A stretch of DNA of 64,000 nt, taken from the NCBI GenBank assembly GCA_036677685.1, contig JAVBWA010000033.1, positions 62,001 to 126,000 of the forward strand. Direction: 5' to 3'. Origin of the DNA: JAQUBU01 sp036677685 (GTDB taxonomy: Bacteria > Bacillota > Syntrophomonadia > Syntrophomonadales > Syntrophomonadaceae). Below are positions 42,164 to 51,279 of this stretch, one piece after another. The notes under the pieces were generated by a model. It saw nothing but the letters and a program-made list of their open reading frames with translations. It ran no database searches and was not told the origin of the DNA. Position 1 is the stretch's first letter; every line of letters begins with the position of its first letter. Made by a program: the position numbers and the translations under genes.

Positions 42164-43936
42164 ATGAAGGATAATCATTATCTCATTACAAATAGCTTTC
42201 AAAGGTATCTGGTTCCTTCCATTTTAGCGATTCTGGGAGGGAACATCAGCTTTATGGTCGATCATATCATCGCGGGCCAAGTGCTGGGGAGCAACGCACT
42301 TGCTGCCATGAGTATGGTAAATCCGTTGTTTTTCCTGTTAACCACGATTGGCACATTGATATGTGTCGGATCTTCCACCTTGGCATCTATTGCCATGGGC
42401 GAAGAAGACCAAAAGACGACTAACCGGCTTTTTACCCTTTCTGTGGTATTCATTTTAGTTTTGGGCGCGGCGCTAAGCATCGCAGGATGGCTGTTGCTTG
42501 ATCCGATCGTAAATCTGATGAGCGAAGGAATCATACTTCATGATATGGTTTATGAATATTGCCGGGGATTGATTCCAGGCTCAATCTGTATTATGGCGGT
42601 ATACATCCCCCTTAATTTTTTCCGGATAGAAGGCAGAGGGCATCTGGGAATGATAATGTTTTTAATCATGGCCGGACTGGATATTGCCTTCGATCTATGG
42701 TTTACCGTAGCTATGGGTATGGGAATGTTTGGCCTGGCCCTTGCCACGGTCTTAAGCGCTCTGGCGGCGGTGCTCCTTTTGACTCCCTTCCTTTTCATTA
42801 AAGGAGGAGGCTATCGTTTCGTATCAATTGGCAAGTCTCTGCGGCTCATAAATGGTATTGTAATTGCCGGAAGTCCGCCGGCGCTTAACAACTTATATAC
42901 CGTAATCAGAACTTTATTGCTGAACATTATGCTTTTATCGGTGGGAGGACCTGTTGCAGTAGCCAGTTTTGCTTTTATTAATAGTGTTAATACGCTGGCC
43001 CAGGCGGTTGTTTCGGGTATTTCACAAACCGTATCTCCTCTGGTGGGAGTTTTTTATGGTGAGCACGATGTCCTCAGCATAAGAAAAATTTTTAAACTGT
43101 CCATCAGGTTTGGATTAGTCTCCATGGCAGCATTTAGTATTTTAGTATCCATATTTGCCCGACCGATCTGTCTATTGTTCGGCCTGACCAATAGCGTGCA
43201 GCAAAACGTTGCCATTCCCGCTCTAATCATAAGTTCGCTCAGTCTGATCGCGGCTATCGTTAACAACATATTTACCTACTATTACATGACCATAGGAAGA
43301 ACCCAATTGGCCAATAAGATTACCCTGTACCGGGGACTCTTGTTTGTCATAGCGTCAGCCTTCATACTTTCTCAAATATTCGGAGTTTACGGTATATGGA
43401 TTAGCTTCACGGTCAGTGAGGTTTTAACCCTGCTGGCAGCGATAATGGCGGCCCGGCGGATTCTTTCCAAGGAGAAGGATTTGCGGGGTGTGCTGCTCTT
43501 GGATAATCGTGATATTGATGAAGGAAGATATATATCTTTTTCTGTTGACACCAATGTTGAGGCGGTCGTGGAAAGCTCCGATAAAATAAGCGAGTTCTGT
43601 GAAAATTGCGAACTGAATCCAAGACAGTCCATGATCGTCAGCCTGGCTATTGAAGAAATACTTATATTGATGGTACAGCACATTTTTGCCGATAAAAAAG
43701 ATGACTCCATTGACGTAAAAATATTTGTCCGGAACGAAATGATCACTATGCGCTTCAGATGCGGAGGCCCCAAATTCAACCCGCTGGAGTACTATAAGAA
43801 TGAGATGGAAAAAGCTCCCAAACAAGATGATTTTGACATAGATGAGAGTATGGGACTCAGGCTCATCGCCAAAGCCGCCAAACGGGTCGACTATACCACC
43901 AATCTTGGTCTGAATAATATTATTATAAGGATTTAA
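42164..43936 (+). CDS. MATE transporter fused to a degenerate RsbW-like HATPase domain
   Basis: A 590-residue fusion. Residues ~10-445 are a MATE-family transporter (SFMVDHIIAGQVLGSNALAA; helices in two halves). Residues ~455-590 fit the RsbW/SpoIIAB fold: SLAIEEILILMVQHIF corresponds to the N-box, RCGGPKFNPLEYY to G1, and MGLRLIAKAAKRVDY to G2, where intact relatives read GLGxxL. The N-box Asn is Leu here, so ATP hydrolysis is doubtful. The fold may instead bind an RsbV-like protein and gate transport. It lies 25 bases before a SpoIIE-type phosphatase gene, probably in one operon. This domain pairing is not one I know. Confidence 0.75.
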   Translation: MKDNHYLITNSFQRYLVPSILAILGGNISFMVDHIIAGQVLGSNALAAMSMVNPLFFLLTTIGTLICVGSSTLASIAMGEEDQKTTNRLFTLSVVFILVLGAALSIAGWLLLDPIVNLMSEGIILHDMVYEYCRGLIPGSICIMAVYIPLNFFRIEGRGHLGMIMFLIMAGLDIAFDLWFTVAMGMGMFGLALATVLSALAAVLLLTPFLFIKGGGYRFVSIGKSLRLINGIVIAGSPPALNNLYTVIRTLLLNIMLLSVGGPVAVASFAFINSVNTLAQAVVSGISQTVSPLVGVFYGEHDVLSIRKIFKLSIRFGLVSMAAFSILVSIFARPICLLFGLTNSVQQNVAIPALIISSLSLIAAIVNNIFTYYYMTIGRTQLANKITLYRGLLFVIASAFILSQIFGVYGIWISFTVSEVLTLLAAIMAARRILSKEKDLRGVLLLDNRDIDEGRYISFSVDTNVEAVVESSDKISEFCENCELNPRQSMIVSLAIEEILILMVQHIFADKKDDSIDVKIFVRNEMITMRFRCGGPKFNPLEYYKNEMEKAPKQDDFDIDESMGLRLIAKAAKRVDYTTNLGLNNIIIRI

Positions 43937-43961
43937 TAGTCTTAAAGGTGGAGATACATGC

Positions 43962-45998
43962 ATGAGTATTGGCAGGAAAATCTTATTGTCTCTTCTGGGA
44001 TTGGCCTTGTTGGTCGCGATATTGCTGTGTGCGGTTTCAATTTATGGGTTTTATGATATTAGAGCAACCTTCCAGGATGAGAATAAAGCGGCCATTGATG
44101 ATCTCTACAAACAGAATGTTGCCGAAATAACCAAGAGCAGTTCAAAACTGGCAGTTTCTCTGGCTAACTATTATGCCCAGACCATTAATATTGATTTTGA
44201 AAGAATCATGGGTGAACTTAAAACCATGAAAGGGGATGTGGAAACTCTTTATAACAGCGGCGGGACCACTAATGCTGCGCCTATCAAACGTTATGAGGAA
44301 TATATTATCTCCCAGGCGGCTCAAAACCTTAGCGCGGCGGAAGTTGCCCGAACCCTTAGAATATTGGGCGCCGCTACCCCCATGTTTGACAATATCTTAA
44401 AAATTGAACCCAATATCTCCTTGGCCTACATGGTGCTTGAAAACGGGATGGTTATTTCCAGCACCGATACCTTTTACCCGGCGGTGGAAAAAGCGGATAT
44501 GCGCACCCGTAAATGGTATAAGGATACGGTAGCCGCAGGCACTACCCACTGGTCCGACCTTTATGCCGGAACTGATTCCAGAAGTTATATTACTTGTTCT
44601 ACTCCGATTAAAGATAAAAATGGCAAGCTTATTGGGGTTCTGGCTTTTGATCTGCGGGTCAGTGAAATTTCGGATAAGACGCTCAAGGTAGAGAACAGCT
44701 CCTTCGTGTCGGCCTTTATTATGAACCGGGACGGACAGGTGCTGCTTAGTTCCCTGGGTATCAAAGAAACCGAAAATGAACCCTATTTTAAGAGTTTTAT
44801 TAAAAACATGGATTTAAAAAAGGCGGTTTCCGGCTATTATTCCGGCGATAAATCCATAGTTGGTTATGCCCGGATTAAATCCACGGATTGGCTTTTGGTT
44901 ACCGCCCTGGATTATGACTTGATGATGGCTCCGGTGCAGTCGGTTGCCAAATCCGTATCCGGTACGGGTGAAAAAATGGAAAAGGTCATTACCGGCGAGA
45001 CCCAAAAGGTGATGGCAGTTTTCCTGATAATCCTGTTGGCCGTGTTATTCCTGGTATTCCTGACCGCCACCCGGCTTAGCAAATCCATTACCAGGCCGGT
45101 GGGGATATTGGCCAACGGAGCCAGGAGTATTGGGGAAGGCAATCTGGATTATGAATTCGAAGACCTTGGCGCAGACGAGATGGGTATGCTGGCAGCCACG
45201 TTTAACGGTATGATTGTTCAACTTAAAGAATACATGGAACAGGTTGCCAAATCGGCGGCTGAAAAGCAGAGATTGGAATCTGAACTGGACGTAGCCAGGA
45301 GTATCCAGCTGGGCATGCTGCCTAAGGAGCTTGATTGCCCGGGCTATGATGTCACTGGCATGATGCTTCCCGCCAAGGAAGTAGGCGGAGATTTCTATGA
45401 TTTCTTCCTGATCGGTGAGGATAAACTCTGTTTTGTGGTTGCGGATGTTTCCGGCAAGGGAGTAGGCGCGGCACTGTTTATGACCGTTGCCAAAATGGTC
45501 ATTAAAACTGCGGCCCAGGCCAGCTATGCAACTGTGAATGAGCTTTTAAGCACCGCAAACAACCTGCTCTGCCAGGAAAACCCGGCTGACTTGTTCGTGA
45601 CGGCTTATGTAGGAATAATGGATATTGCTACCGGGGAGGTCTCTTATGCCTGCGCCGGGCATAATCCCCCAATTAAAATTCACATCGATGGCACGGTTGA
45701 ATTTGTCTCCGTCCAACCTAAACTTCCTTTGGCAGCGTGGGAAGATACCAAATATCCGATTATGTACACCCGGCTTATGACCGGGGAGACCTTCATTCTA
45801 TATACGGATGGGGTTACGGAAGCGACCAACAAGGACAATGAATTGTACGGAGACGACCGTTTGCTGCAGGTCGCCAAAGAGAAGCAAAACTCGTCTGTAC
45901 ACGAAATTATTAAGGGAGTAAAAGCCGATGTAGATGTATTTGTCGGGGAAGCTCCCCAGTTTGACGATATTACTATTGTGGGCATCCGCAGAATTTAG
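43962..45998 (+). CDS. Cache-HAMP-SpoIIE receptor phosphatase (RsbU-like)
   Basis: A 678-residue membrane receptor. A first helix (LLSLLGLALLVAILLCAVSI) is followed by an outside dCache sensor (~35-330: TRKWYKDTVAAGTTHWSDLY is typical), a second helix (~350-370), HAMP (~373-425) and a SpoIIE/PP2C phosphatase (~440-678: EVGGDFYDFFLIGEDKLCFV, ADVSGKGVGAALFM, LYTDGVTEATN). Such proteins dephosphorylate RsbV-type antagonists on sensing a ligand, often an amino acid. GGTGGAG precedes the ATG. It is probably cotranscribed with the MATE-HATPase gene and the ligase gene behind it. Confidence 0.87.
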   Translation: MSIGRKILLSLLGLALLVAILLCAVSIYGFYDIRATFQDENKAAIDDLYKQNVAEITKSSSKLAVSLANYYAQTINIDFERIMGELKTMKGDVETLYNSGGTTNAAPIKRYEEYIISQAAQNLSAAEVARTLRILGAATPMFDNILKIEPNISLAYMVLENGMVISSTDTFYPAVEKADMRTRKWYKDTVAAGTTHWSDLYAGTDSRSYITCSTPIKDKNGKLIGVLAFDLRVSEISDKTLKVENSSFVSAFIMNRDGQVLLSSLGIKETENEPYFKSFIKNMDLKKAVSGYYSGDKSIVGYARIKSTDWLLVTALDYDLMMAPVQSVAKSVSGTGEKMEKVITGETQKVMAVFLIILLAVLFLVFLTATRLSKSITRPVGILANGARSIGEGNLDYEFEDLGADEMGMLAATFNGMIVQLKEYMEQVAKSAAEKQRLESELDVARSIQLGMLPKELDCPGYDVTGMMLPAKEVGGDFYDFFLIGEDKLCFVVADVSGKGVGAALFMTVAKMVIKTAAQASYATVNELLSTANNLLCQENPADLFVTAYVGIMDIATGEVSYACAGHNPPIKIHIDGTVEFVSVQPKLPLAAWEDTKYPIMYTRLMTGETFILYTDGVTEATNKDNELYGDDRLLQVAKEKQNSSVHEIIKGVKADVDVFVGEAPQFDDITIVGIRRI

Positions 45999-46018
45999 AA
46001 AAAGAAGAGAACAATAAG

Positions 46019-47398
46019 ATGCGAAGCAGAGCTGAAGAACTGATATACAAATACTTTATTGATAAGTTTGCGGAGAAAAAGGAAACATTTATCGGCGTTG
46101 AGATTGAGATGCCCGTCATAAATCTGAATAAGCAGCCGGTACAACCCGAATTCAGAAAAGCCCTGGTTGATCTATTAGTCCGCAGATTCAACTTTAGGCC
46201 TGTCAAATTCACCCTGGAGGGCTTTCCTATAGAAGCGGTAAATGAAAACCGTGATACCTTTTCGTTTGAAACAACGTTTAACACCATTGAATTAGCCATG
46301 GGGAAAAAAAGAAGCCTAAATGAGATTGTCCGGAGTTTCTATAAATATTTAGGGGCTATAATAAAATTGGCGCAGGAACATAATCATCTCGTCTGCGGAA
46401 TGGGAACCAATCCGTATATGCAATATGCGGACAGCAAGCCTCTAAATACTCCGTCCATGCTGGCCAAGTCGGAGTATTTGAAAAAATTCACCACTCACCA
46501 TGATGGAGAGATATTTCACGCCTTTTCCGCTGCCACCCAGACCCATCTTGACCCAACGCTTCCTATGCTCCCGGTTTTGTTAAACCTTCTGGGGAGGCTG
46601 GCCTTTGTGGATGGAATTCTTTTTGCCAATTCACCGCTGTTCCCCTTGGATATGAACAGTGAACGGATGGCCCATCTGCCCCCCGGCCTGCGGGCCAAAC
46701 TGGCATCTCCTACCTTGTGCTTCCGGGATATACTGTGGAGTGAATGTGAAGCGCCCAATGCCGAAGCTTATGACGGTCAGTACGGTTGCATAGGAGATAT
46801 TGTAAATCACTTGCTGGATTTAAAGCTCTTTGTAGTCAGTGATGGGGAGGACGGATTTAAACCGATCCAACCCGTAAAATTTGCCGAGTATTTTGCAGGC
46901 GGCGATCATTCCGAAAAAGACCTGGCCTGCTTCCGCTCCCTGGAACCGGTTGCGGTCAGCAAGCATGGAACCATCGAAATCAGGCGAACCTGCACGCAGC
47001 CGCTGGCGGAGATTTTCGTGCCCCCGGCTTTTTACCTGGGTATTGCGGAAAATTATCAGAAGGTAATCGAACTAGCCAATGATTTTTGGAGAGAAAGTCG
47101 GATAACGGTAAGCAATTCGGAACTGAGACGCAGGGCAGTTTTCCAGGAAATGATTGCGCCGCCGGAAAAGATGAGACTGTTTATATCCAGCCTGGTGGCA
47201 ATTTCCCTTGAAGGGCTGAAAAAAAGAAATTTTGGAGAAGAAAAATATTTAGGATGCCTTAAAACCGGCGATGATTTCATGGAATCGCCTGCCCGGAGGC
47301 AATTGCGTTTACTGCAGGAGGGCTGGGAATACCAGGAAGTAATTTTGGCTTACAGCCGATGGGGTGAACGCGAAGTGATTGTGGAGACAAGAAAATAG
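46019..47398 (+). CDS. Glutamate-cysteine ligase family protein
   Basis: A 459-residue protein of the carboxylate-amine/glutamate-cysteine ligase fold, with the N-terminal FIGVEIEMPVINL, mid-chain FSFETTFNTIELAM, and later GTIEIRRTCTQPLAEIF. Family members join glutamate to cysteine or another amine using ATP; members of unknown substrate are common. It sits between a SpoIIE receptor gene (20 bases) and an amino-acid ABC importer, so it may make a gamma-glutamyl compound from imported amino acids. That link is inference. Confidence 0.7.
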   Translation: MRSRAEELIYKYFIDKFAEKKETFIGVEIEMPVINLNKQPVQPEFRKALVDLLVRRFNFRPVKFTLEGFPIEAVNENRDTFSFETTFNTIELAMGKKRSLNEIVRSFYKYLGAIIKLAQEHNHLVCGMGTNPYMQYADSKPLNTPSMLAKSEYLKKFTTHHDGEIFHAFSAATQTHLDPTLPMLPVLLNLLGRLAFVDGILFANSPLFPLDMNSERMAHLPPGLRAKLASPTLCFRDILWSECEAPNAEAYDGQYGCIGDIVNHLLDLKLFVVSDGEDGFKPIQPVKFAEYFAGGDHSEKDLACFRSLEPVAVSKHGTIEIRRTCTQPLAEIFVPPAFYLGIAENYQKVIELANDFWRESRITVSNSELRRRAVFQEMIAPPEKMRLFISSLVAISLEGLKKRNFGEEKYLGCLKTGDDFMESPARRQLRLLQEGWEYQEVILAYSRWGEREVIVETRK

Positions 47399-47465
47399 AA
47401 CTTCGGGGGCTGTAAAGATTCAATTTAAACAAGAACCAAAAATTGATAAGGACTGGGGAGGGGTT

Positions 47466-48287
47466 ATGAGTATATTATTGAAAAAATATTTTAAAAAAGA
47501 GATTTGCCTTTTATTAACATTGGCTTTACTCCTTTCAGGCTGCGGCAAAACCGTCCGGGAGCCTCTGACTAAAGATAATCTGGCCGGGAAAAAAATCGGG
47601 GTAATGGCTGGATTTAGTTCGGATTATATACTTACGGACTCGAATTTGGGACTGGATATTTACAGATACGATGCCTATTCCGATATGGCACTGGCGGCAA
47701 AATTCCACCGTATTGATGCGGCGGCGATGGAAATGGACGAGGCCTATGTGTTTTGCCGTATGAATCCGGAATTCAAGATAGCTTTTCCAGCCGCCGAGAA
47801 GCTTGATTTCGGCTATTACTTTAAGGCAGGTCAGGATAGGTTTATTGATGAATTCAACCAATTTGTCAAGAAGTTCAGGCAAACGGAAGCATATGCCGAT
47901 ATATTGAAACGGGTGGAGGCGTCGGCGGAAGCTCCTTACGTCCCCAAAAAAGTCGTCAATACAGTAAAAACTGATCGTGTAATCAAGGTGGCGGTAATGG
48001 ATGGCTGGGAGCCGGTATCCTACAAAAATGCCAAGACCGGCGAGTGGGAGGGTGCCGATATTGAGCTTATCACCCACTTTGTCAATAGCCTGGGGGCCAA
48101 GGTGGAGTTCAAGGATGAAAGCTGGAATCAGATGTGTATTGAACTGCCGGCCGGGCTGGTCGATATAATGGTATGTCCCTGTACGCTGCTATCCAAAAAG
48201 GACATGGAAATGAGTGGCAACATCGCTATGTCCGGCGCCGTATTCTTAAAAGATATCGTATTGCTTGTCTATAAGGAGGAGAACTGA
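47466..48287 (+). CDS. Amino-acid-binding lipoprotein with permuted lobe order
   Basis: A 273-residue lipoprotein (signal peptide with lipobox LLSGC) of the SBP_bac_3 family for polar amino acids. The order of segments is reversed: the second-lobe segment comes first (LAGKKIGVMAGFSSDYIL, ending EAYADILKRVEAS) and the first-lobe segment second (VIKVAVMDGWEPVSYKNA; GADIELITHFVNSLGAKVEF). GGGGAGG precedes the ATG at 47466. Its stop overlaps the permease start as TGATG, so this is its importer. Two other proteins in the window share the permuted layout. Confidence 0.75.
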   Translation: MSILLKKYFKKEICLLLTLALLLSGCGKTVREPLTKDNLAGKKIGVMAGFSSDYILTDSNLGLDIYRYDAYSDMALAAKFHRIDAAAMEMDEAYVFCRMNPEFKIAFPAAEKLDFGYYFKAGQDRFIDEFNQFVKKFRQTEAYADILKRVEASAEAPYVPKKVVNTVKTDRVIKVAVMDGWEPVSYKNAKTGEWEGADIELITHFVNSLGAKVEFKDESWNQMCIELPAGLVDIMVCPCTLLSKKDMEMSGNIAMSGAVFLKDIVLLVYKEEN

Positions 48288-49024
48288 TGGAGCATATGAT
48301 CCAAAGCATTCAGAATTCAATCTATATAAACCTGATTTATGAGGACCGGTATTTATTCTTAATTAAAGGATTTGGGATGACGCTTTATTTGACTTTTGCC
48401 ACATTTTTGCTGGGAACCTTTATAGGAGCTGTCTTCTGCAAGCTGAGACTATCCAAATACAAAGCCGTCGCAAAAACCATAGTTTGGATTAAAACTATGT
48501 TTATCCGGCTGCCCAGCCTGGTTTTGCTGATTATTTTCGTATATTTGATTTTTGCCGATACTGCTTTTGACACTGCCACCCTGGCTATAATAGCCTTTGC
48601 TTTCAAAACCGCTTCCTATATGTCCGATATTATGTATACCGCCCTGGAAACGGTTGACCGGGGGGAGATAGAGGCCGGCAGAACCCTGGGCATGTCACGG
48701 TTTCAAGTATTCAGACTGATTATATTTCCGCAGGCAGTCAAAAATGCCCTGCCGGTTTACAAAAACCAGTTGATTATAACTTTGCAGGAGACTTCAATTG
48801 TCTCGTTTCTAGCTATAAACGATTTGACCAGAGCCAGTCAGATAATTACCAGCCGTACTATGGACCCCTACATATCAATTATCATCAGTGCGGCGGCCTA
48901 CCTGCTCATAGGAGCCCTTTCGGGCAGTTTGTTCAAAATTTTGGAAAGAGACCGGCATTTGCGGCGCGCAGATTTCAAAATAACGGAGGAAAAACAATAT
49001 GATTTCAGTACGGAATCTTTATAA
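48287..49024 (+). CDS. Amino-acid ABC importer permease (HisM-like)
   Basis: A 245-residue inner-membrane permease with about five helices and the EAA loop EAGRTLGMSRFQVFRLIIFP that contacts the ATPase. It starts inside the stop of the lipoprotein gene and overlaps the ATPase gene by 26 bases: a tight three-gene importer operon for an amino acid of the polar class. The sequence does not show which one. Confidence 0.85.
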   Translation: MEHMIQSIQNSIYINLIYEDRYLFLIKGFGMTLYLTFATFLLGTFIGAVFCKLRLSKYKAVAKTIVWIKTMFIRLPSLVLLIIFVYLIFADTAFDTATLAIIAFAFKTASYMSDIMYTALETVDRGEIEAGRTLGMSRFQVFRLIIFPQAVKNALPVYKNQLIITLQETSIVSFLAINDLTRASQIITSRTMDPYISIIISAAAYLLIGALSGSLFKILERDRHLRRADFKITEEKQYDFSTESL

Positions 49025-50084
49025 AAGCTATGGCGATAATTTCGTCTTGGAGAACATCAGTGTGGATATCCAAGACGGAGAAGTAATTGCCGTCATCGGT
49101 CCTTCAGGTTGCGGCAAAAGCACATTTATCCGCTGCATCAGCCTGCTCGAACAGCCTGATTCGGGGCAGATATTTATCGGGGATAAGGAGATAAGCAAAA
49201 AAGGCGCAAAAATAGACGATATACGCAGAAAATTGGGGATGGTTTTTCAGTCTTTCAATCTGTTTTCCCATAAAACCATATTGGAAAATGTGATTTTAGC
49301 CCCGGTAAATGTGTTGAAAATGCCTTATGAGCAGGCGGTGCGGGAAGCAATGCACTATCTGGCTCTGGTAGGGATAGCCAACCGCGCCGATTATATGCCC
49401 GGTCAGCTTTCCGGGGGACAGAAGCAAAGAGCCGCTATCGCCAGGTGTCTGGCCATGCATCCGGAATTTATCCTGTTTGATGAGCCAACCTCGGCGCTTG
49501 ATCCCACCATGGTTGACGAGGTGCTTTCCGTTATTCGCAAACTTGTAAAACAGGGGTTAAGCTGCATAATCGTTACCCATGAAATGAATTTTGCCAGGAA
49601 TGCCGCCACCAGAGTATTTTACATGGATGAGAAAGGGATTTACGAAAGCGGTTCGCCGGCTGACATATTTGACCATCCGCAAAAGGAAAAGACCAGAATA
49701 TTCATTAATAAGCTGAAAATATTTGAAAATGAATATGGGGCGGCGCAGATCGACTTATATGAAGTTATGGGGCAGGTATCGGAATACTGCCTGAAATATG
49801 ATATGAACAAGAGGGAAACCAATAGGATTAATCTTATATGCGAGGAATACCTGACTCATCTTCTGCGGCGTAATGTAGCAGATGAAAAGATAAAAATAAC
49901 AGTCCGGTACAATGAATCAGACAACAGCAAAGAACTAATTTTCAAAGACAATTTTCCGGCTGAAAATCATATTGAAAGCAAAGACTTTGATGAAATAAGC
50001 GCCAAACTCATAAAAGGCTTTTCGGAGCAAGTTGATTACCAGTACCTGGAGGGGTTTAATACATTAAACATTGTAATGAAATAA
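48999..50084 (+). CDS. Amino-acid ABC ATPase fused to a degenerate RsbW-like domain
   Basis: A 361-residue protein. Residues 1-240 form a complete GlnQ-type ATPase (GPSGCGKST, LSGGQKQRAAIARCLA, ILFDEPTSALDP). The extra ~115 residues resemble RsbW/SpoIIAB: ICEEYLTHLLRRN at the N-box place, and AKLIKGFSEQVDYQYLEGFN at the G2 place. The critical Asn is His and the glycine boxes are eroded. Ordinary GlnQ ends near residue 240. I infer a regulatory domain that lets a partner-switching protein control import. The same fusion occurs in the gene at 50197-51279, on the other strand. Confidence 0.82.
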   Translation: MISVRNLYKSYGDNFVLENISVDIQDGEVIAVIGPSGCGKSTFIRCISLLEQPDSGQIFIGDKEISKKGAKIDDIRRKLGMVFQSFNLFSHKTILENVILAPVNVLKMPYEQAVREAMHYLALVGIANRADYMPGQLSGGQKQRAAIARCLAMHPEFILFDEPTSALDPTMVDEVLSVIRKLVKQGLSCIIVTHEMNFARNAATRVFYMDEKGIYESGSPADIFDHPQKEKTRIFINKLKIFENEYGAAQIDLYEVMGQVSEYCLKYDMNKRETNRINLICEEYLTHLLRRNVADEKIKITVRYNESDNSKELIFKDNFPAENHIESKDFDEISAKLIKGFSEQVDYQYLEGFNTLNIVMK

Positions 50085-50196
50085 GCCGGGAATGTTTGCT
50101 TCATTTGGAATATAACAATTACTGACTTCATAGTTTATTATAGCTATTTAAATCATTCTTTTATTTAAATTGTTAATTCCATGCGCAGGTTGGGAT

Positions 50197-51279
50197 TTAG
50201 GCCCCTTTGACCTTGATGGATAAGATGTTTTTGCCCTCTTCATATTTGTATTGGCTGCCGGCACTGCGGCTTTGAATGAGCTTCAGCCCGATATCGTCTT
50301 CGTGCACGCCCTCTGCAAGGGGATTAGCAGGCGATCCGGCCGCTTCACACTTGAATTCCAAATCACCGGTTTTTTCCGAATAAGCAAGGCTAAGGGTAAT
50401 ATCCGAAAAATCACTCTGCAGAAGCAGGGTTTCCTCTACCAGCAGCAGTACATTATCACAAACCCGCCGGGGCAGGAGATGCTTCTCGCAAAAAATTTCG
50501 ATCTCGGCGTTCATAGCATAGAGGTCGTAATCCGGGCTGTTGATGTGATAATGGAAACTCCGCACCCGGTTGATAAAGGCCTTGGTTTTTTCTTTTTGTG
50601 GGTTTTCAAATATCTGTTCAGGTGTGCCTTCTTCATAGACTATTCCTTCATCCATATAAAACACCCGGGTGGATATATTGCGGGCAAACTCCATTTCATG
50701 GGTCACCACCAGCATGGTCATGCCGTCTTTGGCCAGGCGGCGGATAACCGCCAGTACTTCGCTTACCATGGTCGGGTCGAGGGCCGAAGTCGGCTCGTCA
50801 AATAGTATGACCTCCGGTTCCATGGCCAGGCATCGGGCTATGGCCACCCTTTGTTTTTGCCCGCCGGAAAGTTCATCGGGGAAGTTATAGGCCTTTTCTG
50901 CCAGCCCCACCAGTTTTAAAAGCTCCAGGGCCTTGCGGTTGGCATCGGTTTTATTTTTGCCGAGCAGTTTTACCGGTCCCAGGGTAAGGTTTTCCAGCAC
51001 CGAAAGATGCGCATATAGATTAAAGGATTGAAAGACCATGCCCATTTTCTGACGCATTTTAGGTACGTCAGTGGTTTTGGACAGGAGGTCAATATTGTTA
51101 ATATAAATGCAGCCGCCGGTAGGCTCTTCCAGCAGGTTAAGACAACGTAAAAAGGTGCTTTTCCCGGTACCCGAGGGTCCTATTATGGAGATTACCTCGC
51201 CTTTGTGTATTTCGGTGCTTATATCTTTTAACACGGTTAAATCGCCGTAACTTTTAGCTAAATGCTCCGTCCTGATCAT
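50197..51279 (-). CDS. Amino-acid ABC ATPase fused to a degenerate RsbW-like domain (second copy)
   Basis: A 360-residue protein with a full GlnQ-type ATPase (GPSGTGKST, LSGGQKQRVAIARCLA, ILFDEPTSALDP). A C-terminal ~115-residue RsbW-like domain follows: LLVEETLLLQSDFSD at the N-box, with Leu for Asn, and DIGLKLIQSRSAGSQYKYEE at G2. Its ATG overlaps the stop of the binding-protein/permease gene as ATGA, so the two form one importer. It faces the first copy across a 112-base gap, giving two importers in mirror image. Confidence 0.82.
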   Translation of the reverse strand: MIRTEHLAKSYGDLTVLKDISTEIHKGEVISIIGPSGTGKSTFLRCLNLLEEPTGGCIYINNIDLLSKTTDVPKMRQKMGMVFQSFNLYAHLSVLENLTLGPVKLLGKNKTDANRKALELLKLVGLAEKAYNFPDELSGGQKQRVAIARCLAMEPEVILFDEPTSALDPTMVSEVLAVIRRLAKDGMTMLVVTHEMEFARNISTRVFYMDEGIVYEEGTPEQIFENPQKEKTKAFINRVRSFHYHINSPDYDLYAMNAEIEIFCEKHLLPRRVCDNVLLLVEETLLLQSDFSDITLSLAYSEKTGDLEFKCEAAGSPANPLAEGVHEDDIGLKLIQSRSAGSQYKYEEGKNILSIKVKGA

